This document shows positions 7,821-16,403 of a stretch of DNA of 64,000 nucleotides, one piece after another. A model generated the notes under the pieces. It saw only the letters and a list, made by a program, of their open reading frames with translations. It did no database searches and was not told the DNA's origin. Positions within the stretch are counted from its first letter, which is position 1; each line of letters starts with the position of its first letter. The translations under genes and the position numbers were made by a program. The DNA comes from Bacillota bacterium. GTDB lineage: Bacteria; Bacillota; UBA4882; UBA8346. The stretch lies in the NCBI GenBank assembly GCA_023417475.1, contig JAEZFP010000071.1, forward strand, positions 1 to 64,000, written 5' to 3'.

Positions 7821-9146
7821 CTAAATATAATACGTTCTTGCACCAATACCGATGGAAAGATTAATAACTTTAACTGTTGGCGCAACTCGTCCTGCTATTT
7901 GTTCGAATAATCTTCTGATCGCTTCATGGACCTTGTCTACAATGAGTATGTCATCCGGTATATATTCAATATTTATATCCTGAGAAGAAGGATATGGTTT
8001 CATAATAGGGCGTACATATATCTTATGTGATATCAGGGATGTTTCCTCATCCGATAAATCTCCTCTAGCAATTAATGATGCCATTGAAGTGCCATGTTGA
8101 CGATCTGCTATTTGGTATGAAGACGTGTAATCATCAGGGTCATCGATAGACAAAACTCCGTTTAATAAGGGATGACGCTCTTGTGGCAGCCCATCAAATA
8201 ACGCAATAATCGGCTCATCAATTAAAACTTGTTCTTTTGCTAAATTTTCTTGGAGTTCAAAGCCAGCAGAAGAGCCTTTTACAATTGATTGACCAGTCGG
8301 TTTAAAAAACATTATTTGTTCAAGGCTAACCAACTCAATTCCGTCTCGCCTGACTATTATCTCGGCATATTGGCGAGGTATAGATGCTAGTAGAGCATGA
8401 TAACAAATTTCTTCTACGCAGGATGTAGCTATAATTCTCCCACCAATAGAAGATATGTATTCTTCTATTATTCTCTGCGACTGTGTCCGGACATCAGCAG
8501 AGCGTCTGAAAAATAATTCAATTTCGCATTTGACATCTGTAGCGTCTGGGTCTGACAAATCTTCTTTCCATGCTTCCAAAATATCAGTTTCTTCTAGTCG
8601 CTCTTTAACACCCCATATATGGATGTCACTCAACGTCTTAAAAACGTTTCTCAGACCTGCTTTCCCTCGGGGAAATGAACAATTTTCATTACCTTGATAG
8701 CTATTCCAAAGTGAAAGAATTTCTTCCAATGCACGTTGATTGGTGAGCACACAAAAATATTTGAAAGACATTGTTTTCGAATCATCACGCTCATTATTCT
8801 TCACTCTGTAAAAATCATCATTATTCGGTATATTATCATCTACGACTTCAAAGAGCCATTCAACACCTTCTGTCTCTTTATCCAAATTACGTACAGCAAT
8901 TTCAAAACCGCTTGGTTCTCCGGCCACTTCAAGAACAAGTGTATATTCAGGCTCAATCCCGGTAGGATTTTCTGAAATTAAAACTCTACCTCTTTCCAAT
9001 GCTCTTTGCAGTGCGCCGAATTTAGAAGAAAGCCTTTCCACTTGTCGATGATATGGTGGACGATAGAAATCTGAAGCCCCACCATAGCGGCGAGCCTTAT
9101 CAACAGGAATTGGATCAGCAAAAAGTATCAAAGGTCTGTCAGGCAT
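7821..9146 (-). CDS. ietS: IetS-like subtilisin-family serine protease, N-terminal part (frameshifted)
   Basis: N-terminal 441 residues of the S8 protease. A non-catalytic domain of about 300 residues comes first, then the catalytic Asp in IIALFDGLP (about residue 318) and His in RQHGTSMASL (about 351). The frame ends at TAG just after VINLSIGIGARTYYI. Restoring one T (the AAA at 7823-7825 on the + strand) reads on as YYILAKLLDWLSYKY into the next fragment. ATG at 9146 has aaaggaggag upstream and overlaps the AAA+ gene stop by 8 bases. It is likely co-translated with that gene as a two-gene defence module. Confidence 0.78.
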   Translation of the reverse strand: MPDRPLILFADPIPVDKARRYGGASDFYRPPYHRQVERLSSKFGALQRALERGRVLISENPTGIEPEYTLVLEVAGEPSGFEIAVRNLDKETEGVEWLFEVVDDNIPNNDDFYRVKNNERDDSKTMSFKYFCVLTNQRALEEILSLWNSYQGNENCSFPRGKAGLRNVFKTLSDIHIWGVKERLEETDILEAWKEDLSDPDATDVKCEIELFFRRSADVRTQSQRIIEEYISSIGGRIIATSCVEEICYHALLASIPRQYAEIIVRRDGIELVSLEQIMFFKPTGQSIVKGSSAGFELQENLAKEQVLIDEPIIALFDGLPQERHPLLNGVLSIDDPDDYTSSYQIADRQHGTSMASLIARGDLSDEETSLISHKIYVRPIMKPYPSSQDINIEYIPDDILIVDKVHEAIRRLFEQIAGRVAPTVKVINLSIGIGARTYYI

Positions 9147-10149
9147 TGATAAACTCCTCCTTTGCAGGAGTATCATTTACTAATTGATGAGAATGCAGTT
9201 TAAGCTGTGACAGAGTAATAGATTTTGCGCTTCCATTTGGAGCTTGCAAAATGAATTGACGATAAACGGCCAATGCAAATTCTTCTGCTTCGGCATAACT
9301 TTGTCCCAACAATTTCTTTGCAAGTGTACTTACTTCCATACCGAACTTGAAATTGGTCCTCTTTTCAAAAGATGAAAACCATATTTCAAGATTTCTCCGT
9401 GAAGGTTTATTGAGTTCCAATTTTATCTGAAATCTTCTCCAAGCAGCTTTATCCAAAAGTGCATCATGGTTGGTTGCGGCAATAATTACAACATAACTAG
9501 GTAATGCATCAATTTGCAGAAGAAGAGAGCTAACAACTCTTTTTATCTCGCCAGTTTCGTGCTGGTCACCTCGTTCTTTACCTAATGTTTCAAATTCGTC
9601 GAAGAATAGTACGCACTGTCTTGTTTTTACATATTCAAAGAGTTTTGCTAATTTCGATGCTGTCTCTCCCAAATAAGCTCCAATAATGCTTTCGTATTTA
9701 ACAACATATAGTGGAACCATTAAAGAAGTTGCGATAGCTTCCGCCAAGGATGTCTTGCCGTTTCCCGGTGGGCCAATTAACAGAAGTTTATTTCTCGGTT
9801 CTAAGCCATAAGAACGGAGTAAATCCGCTCGCATTTGTTCTTCAACAAGTTCTTTGCATGATTGTATCGCTACTTCAGGAAGAATTAATTGTTCCATGCG
9901 TTTTTCTGGAATAACTTCATGAAAGAGATGAACTCCATTCCCGTTGATACTAAATGCTTGAGAAGGCGGATCTTTTCGTTGAGGTTGTCGCGAATATATT
10001 TTTAAAATTTCTTCAATTTTTTTTGCCAGTATTTCATGCTGTTTAGCTCTTTCTTCCGCACAAATTGCTTCAGCAGCCTTGCGGAAATTCTGTTCTTCTC
10101 CTGCAAGGCCGCTTTTTATTAAATCGCAAAGCAAATCTGCTCTTGCCAT
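9139..10149 (-). CDS. ietA: IetA-like AAA+ ATPase
   Basis: A 336-residue AAA+ ATPase. Residues 1-90 are a helical N-terminal region. Walker A is GPPGNGKTS (126-134), Walker B is LFFDEFE (181-187), sensor 1 is AATNHD, and an arginine-finger-type WRRF follows. AAA ATPases of this size next to a subtilisin-like protease are the IetA partner of the IetAS system. That system was first described in Agrobacterium pTiC58 as a stability/toxin-antitoxin pair and later shown to act against phage. The ATPase is thought to govern the protease. ggaggag precedes the ATG at 10149. Confidence 0.82.
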   Translation of the reverse strand: MARADLLCDLIKSGLAGEEQNFRKAAEAICAEERAKQHEILAKKIEEILKIYSRQPQRKDPPSQAFSINGNGVHLFHEVIPEKRMEQLILPEVAIQSCKELVEEQMRADLLRSYGLEPRNKLLLIGPPGNGKTSLAEAIATSLMVPLYVVKYESIIGAYLGETASKLAKLFEYVKTRQCVLFFDEFETLGKERGDQHETGEIKRVVSSLLLQIDALPSYVVIIAATNHDALLDKAAWRRFQIKLELNKPSRRNLEIWFSSFEKRTNFKFGMEVSTLAKKLLGQSYAEAEEFALAVYRQFILQAPNGSAKSITLSQLKLHSHQLVNDTPAKEEFINA

Positions 10150-10370
10150 AACTGCTCCTCCAATTCTTACTTAAATTTTTATTGAGAATTCAAAGGCGCC
10201 TAAGCACATCTTCTTCAATAAAATTATTTTCATAAAACTCATAAAAAGTCTTGTGCACGAGCTTACTTGACGACTTTAGAGTTTTCCCAGATATTCACAG
10301 CCGACATTATCTTAGCTGTTTTCAAATATATCTAAACTTGTTTAGCAAAGTTCACGCACACACATCCTCA

Positions 10371-10411
10371 ATATAACATAATTTGTATAGCATATGTTAT
10401 ATGGAGGTCAA
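10371..10411 (-). promoter_or_regulatory. promoter with overlapping inverted repeat upstream of ietA
   Basis: On the minus strand TTGACC (10411-10406), a 16-base spacer and TATACA (10389-10384) form a sigma-A-type promoter reading towards ietA. A perfect 10-bp inverted repeat, atataacata / tatgttatat (10371-10380 and 10393-10402), embraces the -10 box and would suit a dimeric repressor. The resulting leader would be about 230 bases. In the rest of 10150-10467 nothing else was seen. Confidence 0.5.
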
Positions 10412-10467
10412 TAGATTTTGTTGAACATTATAGAATAAATTTTTTTACGTTTCCTACAACTCGATTT

Positions 10468-11193
10468 TTAATTACGCTTCGAGTGTCCACAAGCCCGCAG
10501 TCGTGTAATACTCTCCTCGATCCACTGTCCCCAACCTTTTTCCGGCGGAAACTTGGCAAAGTTAAATTCCAAATTATAAATCCCCTGATAATCATCGAGC
10601 AAACTTAGATATTCCTCGAGCGGCAACCCTGCCGGAGCAACCAGCGGAGCGTGAGTTCCCTGTTCGCTAACACCATGAATATGGGTATGGATTACTTTAT
10701 TTAAAAACGCTTTTGAAATAACATCTGGTTCTTGAATATGTAAGGAGTTTGAGTAAAAGTGTCCCATATCCCAGCAAATTCCCACCCGATCACTGGCCAC
10801 TTTGGAAACGATCTGCGCCACATTACGAGTGGTAGTGGTAGGATCAATTTTACCTTTGCTCCGATTTATTTCGAGGGCTAAGAAGATTGGCTGATGATCG
10901 CGTTCAATCATTCCCGACCATTCTTTAAGTCGTTCGATCGTTTGCTCTCGGCATTCTTCGATAGTGCCCAAACCTTTACCGGAGAATGCATGGACCGTCA
11001 TTATCAATGTGGGTTGATATTTTTGAAAATTTGCGGTTAAGCCATGCAATGGCCGGTAAATTTCCCCTAACGAATCCCCGTTTTGAATATCCCGGTCGAG
11101 TCTGCCATGGATCGAGACGGTAACTCCTAAATCCCAAAGTATTTGGGCGGATTTATACGTATGTTCCGGAGCGCTATGCCCGTCACTACGCAA
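10468..11193 (-). CDS. sugar phosphate isomerase/epimerase-like TIM barrel, main part (frameshifted)
   Basis: About 241 residues of an AP-endonuclease-2/xylose-isomerase-like TIM barrel. Metal-ligand-type motifs are visible: LALEINRSKGK (Glu), ICWDMGHFYSN (Asp/His), HTHIHG (His) and YNLEFNF (Glu near the C-terminus). The true N-terminus lies in another frame at 11220-11336: LLLQWLKSLGVTSIELRSDG reads straight into this fragment. The full protein would be about 290 residues. Enzymes of this clan act on sugars or inositols; the substrate is not evident. The gene is minus-strand, upstream of ietA but separated by its promoter. Confidence 0.7.
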   Translation of the reverse strand: MRSDGHSAPEHTYKSAQILWDLGVTVSIHGRLDRDIQNGDSLGEIYRPLHGLTANFQKYQPTLIMTVHAFSGKGLGTIEECREQTIERLKEWSGMIERDHQPIFLALEINRSKGKIDPTTTTRNVAQIVSKVASDRVGICWDMGHFYSNSLHIQEPDVISKAFLNKVIHTHIHGVSEQGTHAPLVAPAGLPLEEYLSLLDDYQGIYNLEFNFAKFPPEKGWGQWIEESITRLRACGHSKRN

Positions 11194-11219
11194 TTCAATA
11201 CTGGTTACACCGAGACTTT

Positions 11220-11336
11220 TCAGCCATTGCAGAAGTAGACGGTAGAATTGTTATTAAGTGCAAATAATTTGCACTCGTCTTCCTTAACCGATGAACCGAG
11301 CACAAATTCGGGGCTGATTGAAAAACCGATTTGCAT
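11220..11336 (-). pseudogene. N-terminal piece of the TIM-barrel isomerase
   Basis: ATG at 11336, with taggaga seven bases upstream, opens MQIGFSISPEFVLGSS, a typical first beta-strand of this TIM-barrel clan. The frame stops 39 codons later within the second helix. Adding one base around 11236-11244 joins it to the frame of 10468-11193. No homopolymer longer than two is present there, unlike the other frameshifts in this window. Confidence 0.65.
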
Positions 11337-11469
11337 GGAAGGTCTCCTAAAAGTACAGTTTGTCTCGGGAAGTTTATTTCGAGATCGGACTGGTTTATCC
11401 CTCCTCATTTTAAATTTCATGAATGTTCGGCCCAATCCAAATATTTTAAATCGATTTTGTTACATTTTC

Positions 11470-11478
11470 TGGTATAAT
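11470..11478 (+). promoter_or_regulatory. extended -10 box upstream of the pectate lyase remnant
   Basis: tggTATAAT is an extended -10 element 160 bases before the lyase start. No convincing -35 box is seen. The leader contains a ctgaaagggggtggcag stretch of unknown role. Confidence 0.4.
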
Positions 11479-11635
11479 AAATACAGAACAAATTTCCAAA
11501 TCGACCGAATTTATGAAATTACTTATTTGCCAGCTGAAAGGGGGTGGCAGCCAAACACGGCGCGATTTACCCATAACACATCATTGTCATTGCTCACAAT
11601 CCCGAAACGACCAACACTTACATTGAGGGAGGGAA

Positions 11636-12150
11636 ATGACCTTGAAAACACTAAAGTTACTCTGCGTATTATTTCTCATTGCCGTCCTTGGTTGGACAGG
11701 CCATAGCTTGGTCAATGCCGCCAATCTGTTCAGCGATGATTTTGAAGACGGCAACTCCACCGGCTGGAGCACTTCCGGCGGTTCCTGGTCGGCGGGACCA
11801 TGACCGTTACCAATTGTACCGGATTTGACAATAAAGACGGCGGCAACTTCCGGTTCGACAAAGGGACCCATATCTTCAAAAACAACCTATCCTATCTGAG
11901 CCCGGACACCGACTATCACTACGGTACCGATGTCGATAATTCCAACGTGTGGTGGAAATCCAACGGCACCAGCGTAAACGGTAAAGGTTTAGTGGTGGAT
12001 GCGTCCGATTTTATGAGTCTCACGCCAACCGTCAGCCGCAACGCTGACGGCAGTCTCAACCTGGGTAATTTCTTGAAATTGGCTGCCGGCAGCGATCTGA
12101 TCGGCGCCGGAACCCCGGCCGGAACTGATCTTGGCGCGTGCGGGCACTAG
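11636..12150 (+). pseudogene. pectate lyase remnant with a large internal deletion
   Basis: The first 55 codons (to the TGA at 11801-11803) encode a signal peptide ending VNAANLF and the lead SDDFEDGNSTGWSTSGG common in secreted pectate lyases. The next 116 codons, in another frame from 11800, encode the end of a right-handed beta-helix lyase: TVTNCTGFDNKDGGNF, then FKNNLSYL and SLTPTVSRNADGSL with a LAAGSDLIGAG tail. This resembles family PL9. The catalytic middle, several hundred residues, is missing at about 11797. aaaatg is preceded by gagggaggga. It points to former extracellular pectin degradation. Confidence 0.7.
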
Positions 12151-12176
12151 GTTTTGGGCTTTTGATCGTAAAAAAC

Positions 12177-12209
12177 AAAAGAGAGGTTGTCACTGGACAC
12201 CTCTCTTTT
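12177..12209. terminator. bidirectional terminator between lyase remnant and nitroreductase
   Basis: aaaagagagg / cctctctttt forms a 10-11-bp stem with A- and T-runs on the two sides, suited to the convergent genes on either side. Confidence 0.85.
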
Positions 12210-12223
12210 AATGAAATCTTTTA

Positions 12224-12784
12224 TTATCTTACAAAAGTGACGGTTCCGGCGCGGCGCGGTTCGGCTGTGGGAAGATCGCCCGCATTATAGCCAAATGCGC
12301 CCGAACCGTAAATGACATAACCTTCGGGAATCCCCAACGTCTGCTGTAAGGCTTTGCCGGCCGGCGTATTGAATAATTGCCGCAGCGAGTGAATCCAAAC
12401 CGAACCGATTCCGAGGGCTTGGGCAGCCAGGAAACAATTGCCCAGCGCCAGGCTGACGTCAGGCTCGGGCGCGATGGCGTTTTGGTCCCCGGAAACGATG
12501 ATCAAGGTCGGAGCGTGGTAAAACGGGCTGAAATTCTCGGCTTTGGCCCGTTCCGCCAGCGCCGGATTACCGGAGTTTGCGAAGATTTCCTGCAAAATGG
12601 CGTTAATCTTGGCGAGGATCGCCGGGTTTTGGACCACCGAAAAATGCCAGGCTTGTTCATTCCGGGCGCTAGGCGCGTATTGGCCGGCTTCGATAATTGC
12701 CTGCAGCTCATGTTCTTTTAGGGGTTCCGCTTTAAAAGTGCGGATACTGCGGCGCGTCGTGATCGCTTTCAAAATTTCATTCAT
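12224..12784 (-). CDS. nitroreductase-family protein
   Basis: A 186-residue flavoprotein of the nitroreductase fold (FMN-dependent, NAD(P)H-using). The FMN-binding motif TTRRSIRTFK is at residues 9-18, SARNEQAW is the conserved second contact, and DVSLALGNCFLAAQALGIGSVWI is the family core. The start is ATG at 12784, seven bases after aggagg; the longer upstream frame has no site. It is shorter than the oxygen-insensitive NfsA/B types and resembles the clostridial small nitroreductases. The natural substrate is unknown. Confidence 0.85.
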   Translation of the reverse strand: MNEILKAITTRRSIRTFKAEPLKEHELQAIIEAGQYAPSARNEQAWHFSVVQNPAILAKINAILQEIFANSGNPALAERAKAENFSPFYHAPTLIIVSGDQNAIAPEPDVSLALGNCFLAAQALGIGSVWIHSLRQLFNTPAGKALQQTLGIPEGYVIYGSGAFGYNAGDLPTAEPRRAGTVTFVR

Positions 12785-12993
12785 GTCTATTCCTCCTACC
12801 TTTTTGGCGGTTTTTCGATTGGGTGTATCGAAAGGCAAACCCGCGCGTGGCGGGGATGCCTTTGCCTTGGGCGTTTGAACAATCTACCGCCAGTATCGCC
12901 ATTATCGTAATATATATACGAGCCGCTGGGATCGATATGACTCGCTTGTCAACCATGGACATCGCTTACGGAAGCGCCGGCCGAACGAAGCGG

Positions 12994-14817
12994 CTAATAC
13001 GGCATTTTGGGGACAAAGCCAAGAATTTTGGCGGTGGAAGCATACGTCCCATGGTATTCGGCCGGAGACAGCCAGCGTCGTCCGGATGACTCGGCGGCGA
13101 CGGCTCCGGGGCCGGTGTTTTGGTATTCGCGAAAGAACTGGTCGGCCGCGGTTGCGATATTGTCCCAATCGGCCCAGCCGTCGGGGTGGATCTTGGCATG
13201 AAGCTGCGAACCTATTACAACCATTTTGGCCGGGGTATCCCCGCCGTCACTGCCTTTTTTCCAAGCGCCGCGCGCTAAGAAAATCGCTTCCGTGGTCACC
13301 TTGGCGTCAACCGTAAACCAACAGCCGCTGAAGACATAACCGTGATTGAATCCCGCGCCGTTGGTGTCGGAGGGTGCCGGCGCCCCGATATACGCGTCCT
13401 CGGGGAAGTATAACGAATGAATATGACAACGGTTGAATTCGACGGTCGCCCCACCGCAGATGAAGTCGACATCACCTTCGATATAACACGCTTCAAAATA
13501 TTGCCGTCCCGAACGGAGGTTTAACGTGTCCTGCTGTCCGAGGAAAATGCAATTCTTTAGATAACCGCCGTGGACGTTGTTGGTTGAGAACGCGATGGAA
13601 CGGCGTTCGACATAATCCCAGGTCCGGTTCCATTCGGCCCCTTTGTTATAAAAGGTGATGTTTTCAGCAGTGAAATACCCGGATTCGCCGAGGTTGATCT
13701 CGACTAAAATATTGCCGGCCAACTGGCCGGTGTCGGCTTCGTATCCGTAAATGACGGTGTTGGCCGGACTTTCGCCAATCAAACTGAGATTGGGTTTGGT
13801 CACCTTTAATTTTTCCTGGTAAAAGCCGGGCTTGATATAGATGAGCGCGCCCGGATTGACCGCGGCAATCGCGGCGGCGATGGTTGGATAAGCGCCATTG
13901 GCCCCGGAGGGATCAACCACGGCGTCGGCAATGGCGGCCAGGTCGGCGGGAAGTTCCGGTGTCGCGGTGACCTTTTGCGCCGCGTTTTTATTAAAAGGCA
14001 TGCGCTTTAGATCAATCGTTCCGCCGTCAATGGAAGACGGGTCGCGGTAATTGACGGCGGCGGTCAGATTGATGCCCGCCGGTTTACGGGCCGGCTTTTT
14101 GCTGACGGGGTCGGGATCATTCACCAAAACCGGCCGGACTTCCAAGTCGAACCCGACCAGCCGGCTTAATTCGGCGAGACTTTTGCCGCTGACGTCTTCA
14201 TCTTGAATGAACAGCAGGTAGGGATAGCGGGCTAAGCCATTGGTGCTGACGGTGTTCGCGCCAAATTGCAGGAAATGTCCGTCGCCGTTTTCTTTGGTGA
14301 AGTCGGCGGTCTGATGGCGTTGGACGCCGTCGATATAAGCGGTCGCGGTGACGGCTTTGCCGTCGGCCGCGCGGTCAAAGACCAGCCGGTAATCATGCCA
14401 GTCGGCGACCAGGTTCTCCGGATTCAAGCCGGTCTGTCCGGTGCTGCCTTTGATCTGATTGGTGGCGTTATGCCGTAATAACGATTGGTATGCTCCGTTT
14501 TGCCACAACACCCAAAAAAGTCCGTACGGAGTTCCGATCTCCGGGAGCGCGGCGCCTTTGGCTTTAAATAACAAGGTCAGTCTGGTTTCGGAACCGGTGA
14601 GCGGGAGTGTGATCAGTTCTTTTCGGGCATCCAAAGTATTCAGTTTTAAAATTTTCCGGCCGTTCTGGTCGGATACGAATGAGAAATGATCATTGCAGGT
14701 AACCGCGGTCAAAAAACCGTGGGCTTCCAGGTCGGCTTGGGGATTATCCGTATTTTTGCTGCCGGGAAGATAGAAAAGAAAGTTTGCAGGCAAGGCAATT
14801 GGTTTGGCGGTATTCAT
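12994..14817 (-). CDS. pectinesterase (CE8) with N-terminal LamG-like domain, no signal peptide
   Basis: A 607-residue protein. Residues 1-230 form a beta-sandwich (concanavalin/LamG-like; WHDYRLVFDRAADGK, AYIDGVQ). Residues 310-607 are a pectin methylesterase beta-helix. It has the substrate lead GANGAYPTIAAAI, the catalytic motif GQQDTLN, and EGDVDFICGGATVEF with the second catalytic Asp. The usual LGRPW is replaced by LARGAWKKG. CE8 enzymes remove methyl groups from homogalacturonan. The N-terminus MNTAKPIALPANFLF has no signal peptide, so it probably acts on imported oligomers in the cytoplasm. It fits with the lyase remnant, mgl importer and KDG kinase nearby. Confidence 0.85.
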   Translation of the reverse strand: MNTAKPIALPANFLFYLPGSKNTDNPQADLEAHGFLTAVTCNDHFSFVSDQNGRKILKLNTLDARKELITLPLTGSETRLTLLFKAKGAALPEIGTPYGLFWVLWQNGAYQSLLRHNATNQIKGSTGQTGLNPENLVADWHDYRLVFDRAADGKAVTATAYIDGVQRHQTADFTKENGDGHFLQFGANTVSTNGLARYPYLLFIQDEDVSGKSLAELSRLVGFDLEVRPVLVNDPDPVSKKPARKPAGINLTAAVNYRDPSSIDGGTIDLKRMPFNKNAAQKVTATPELPADLAAIADAVVDPSGANGAYPTIAAAIAAVNPGALIYIKPGFYQEKLKVTKPNLSLIGESPANTVIYGYEADTGQLAGNILVEINLGESGYFTAENITFYNKGAEWNRTWDYVERRSIAFSTNNVHGGYLKNCIFLGQQDTLNLRSGRQYFEACYIEGDVDFICGGATVEFNRCHIHSLYFPEDAYIGAPAPSDTNGAGFNHGYVFSGCWFTVDAKVTTEAIFLARGAWKKGSDGGDTPAKMVVIGSQLHAKIHPDGWADWDNIATAADQFFREYQNTGPGAVAAESSGRRWLSPAEYHGTYASTAKILGFVPKMPY

Positions 14818-15225
14818 GTTGTGCGATTCCTTTCGAATATTTCCAAATATTGCGCTGAGTGATTTATTTCAACAACGGGTTTAAAAAACCTTTTGGCCCA
14901 ATCTTTGATTTTTCCCGGAGTTAAAAAAGCACCGCGATGCGAGTAGGGAGTGGAGAACGGGCAGTCAGGAACAATATCGTTATCGTTGCGTAAAAGCTAA
15001 TCGCTGGGACCGGGAAGATTCGGCCCGAAACGGCGAATCAATTATTATAAAAATTCCAATTCGAAGTTTTTTTATGCATTAGCAAGTTTTTCTTTTGGTT
15101 GCGCTTTCTTTCATTTCGCTTCGGTGTGTTTCGTTTGGTTTCGTTTTTGGTGATTTAATTTTAAATTTTTTATGAAACTCCGGCGTTCGAAAAGCGAGTA
15201 TATTTATAATTTTTACCGTTGTTAC
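14818..15225. other. gene-free region between pectinesterase and mgl operon
   Basis: No ORF with a ribosome site. 15087-15160 is strongly biased to T and C on the + strand, with repeated tttcgtttgg/tttcatttcgcttcgg words. This could be a curved or single-strand-prone upstream element of the mgl promoter. Nothing else is recognised. Confidence 0.4.
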
Positions 15226-15281
15226 TTGTTTTTAACAATTGCGGGTGCTATCATAAAAAGAGGTGATTGGTGATACACCAA
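15226..15281 (+). promoter_or_regulatory. mglB promoter and downstream operator
   Basis: TTGTTT at 15226-15231, a 17-base spacer and TATCAT at 15249-15254 form a sigma-A-type promoter. Directly downstream lies the inverted repeat TTGGTG-ata-CACCAA (15267-15281), placed at about +5 to +20. Such a site is ideal for a repressor, perhaps LacI/GalR type. It could instead form a short hairpin in the mRNA. Confidence 0.55.
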
Positions 15282-15312
15282 CCAATGTATTAAAATTTAG
15301 GAGGGAACATTT

Positions 15313-16320
15313 TTGAAGAAGACAGTTGTTTTTGCTTTAGTGGCAGCAGTTGTGATTCTCGTTTCCGGAGTTCTGGCATTTGCCGCAACGAACGTTACAA
15401 TTGGTTGTGCGATCTACAAGTTTGACGACACCTTTATGACCGGTGTCCGCAATGCCATCATCGGCGCTTCGGCGCAAAAAGCGAAAGTGGATATGGTTGA
15501 CAGTCAAAATTCCCAACCGACCCAAAATGATAAAGTTGACCTTTTCATCACCAAAAAAGTAAACGCTTTGGCAATCAACCCGGTTGACCGCACCGCAGCC
15601 AGCGTGATTATTGACAAGGCGAAGAAAGCCAATACCCCGGTAGTCTTCTTTAACCGTGAACCGCTTGCGGAAGATATGAAAAAATGGGATAAAGTTTATT
15701 ATGTCGGCGCCAAAGCCGAACAATCCGGCGTCATCGAAGGCCAATTGGTCGTCGATTACTGGAAATCGCATCCGGCAGCCGATAAAAACAAAGACGGGGT
15801 TTTACAGTATGTCATGCTCAAAGGCGAACCCGGCCACCAAGACGCTGAGCTCCGGACCAAATTTTCCATTAAAACCATTGAAGATAACGGCATCAAAGTT
15901 CAAAAACTGGCTGAAGATACCGCAATGTGGGATCGGGTGAAAGGCCAAGAGAAGATGGCCGCTTTCCTCGCCGCTCACGGTGACAAGATTGAAGTCGTGT
16001 TAGCCAACAACGACGACATGGCGCTCGGAGCCATCGAAGCGTTGAAAGCCGCCGGTTATTTCAAAGGCAGCAAATATATGCCGGTTGTCGGCGTTGACGC
16101 TACCGCTCCCGGAATCAAAGCGTTGCAAGACGGCACCATGCTGGGTACGGTTTTGAACGACGCGAAGAATCAAGGCAAAGCTACCTTTAATGTGGCGTAT
16201 GTCCTGGCGCAAGGCAAAGCGCCGACCAAGGTTTCCACCGGCTATGACATTACCGATGGCAAGTATGTCTGGGTTCCCTATAAGAAGATCACCAAAGCCA
16301 ATATCAACGACGCGAAATAA
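15313..16320 (+). CDS. mglB: galactose/methylgalactoside ABC transporter substrate-binding protein
   Basis: A 335-residue periplasmic sugar-binding protein. The N-terminal signal peptide is KKTVVFALVAAVVILVSG ending LAFAA, with no lipobox. The MglB type is shown by IGCAIYKFDDTFMTGVRNAI (residues 32-51), the sugar-contact lobe NPVDRTAASVIIDKA, FFNREPL, and the calcium/sugar loop LANNDDMALGAIEAL. The start is TTG at 15313, eight bases after aggaggg. It is followed by the ATPase and permease of the same system and presumably brings in D-galactose or galactosides, for example from pectin side chains. Confidence 0.9.
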   Translation: MKKTVVFALVAAVVILVSGVLAFAATNVTIGCAIYKFDDTFMTGVRNAIIGASAQKAKVDMVDSQNSQPTQNDKVDLFITKKVNALAINPVDRTAASVIIDKAKKANTPVVFFNREPLAEDMKKWDKVYYVGAKAEQSGVIEGQLVVDYWKSHPAADKNKDGVLQYVMLKGEPGHQDAELRTKFSIKTIEDNGIKVQKLAEDTAMWDRVKGQEKMAAFLAAHGDKIEVVLANNDDMALGAIEALKAAGYFKGSKYMPVVGVDATAPGIKALQDGTMLGTVLNDAKNQGKATFNVAYVLAQGKAPTKVSTGYDITDGKYVWVPYKKITKANINDAK

Positions 16321-16341
16321 ACTGTGATTTATTAAAGGCAG

Positions 16342-16372
16342 GGGGGCAAAAATGCTAATTGCCCCCTTGTTT
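16342..16372 (+). terminator. intercistronic hairpin between mglB and mglA
   Basis: gggggcaa / ttgccccc stem (16342-16349 and 16359-16366) with a nine-base loop, then ttgtttt. It probably lets only part of the transcripts read on, giving excess binding protein over membrane complex. Confidence 0.65.
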
Positions 16373-16403
16373 TATAGTATTTATGCACCCAGGGGGCGTT
16401 ACA

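Noticed and set aside
11248..11706. 152-residue + strand frame
   Set aside because: Runs antisense to the isomerase N-terminus and over the lyase promoter and signal peptide; no protein features.
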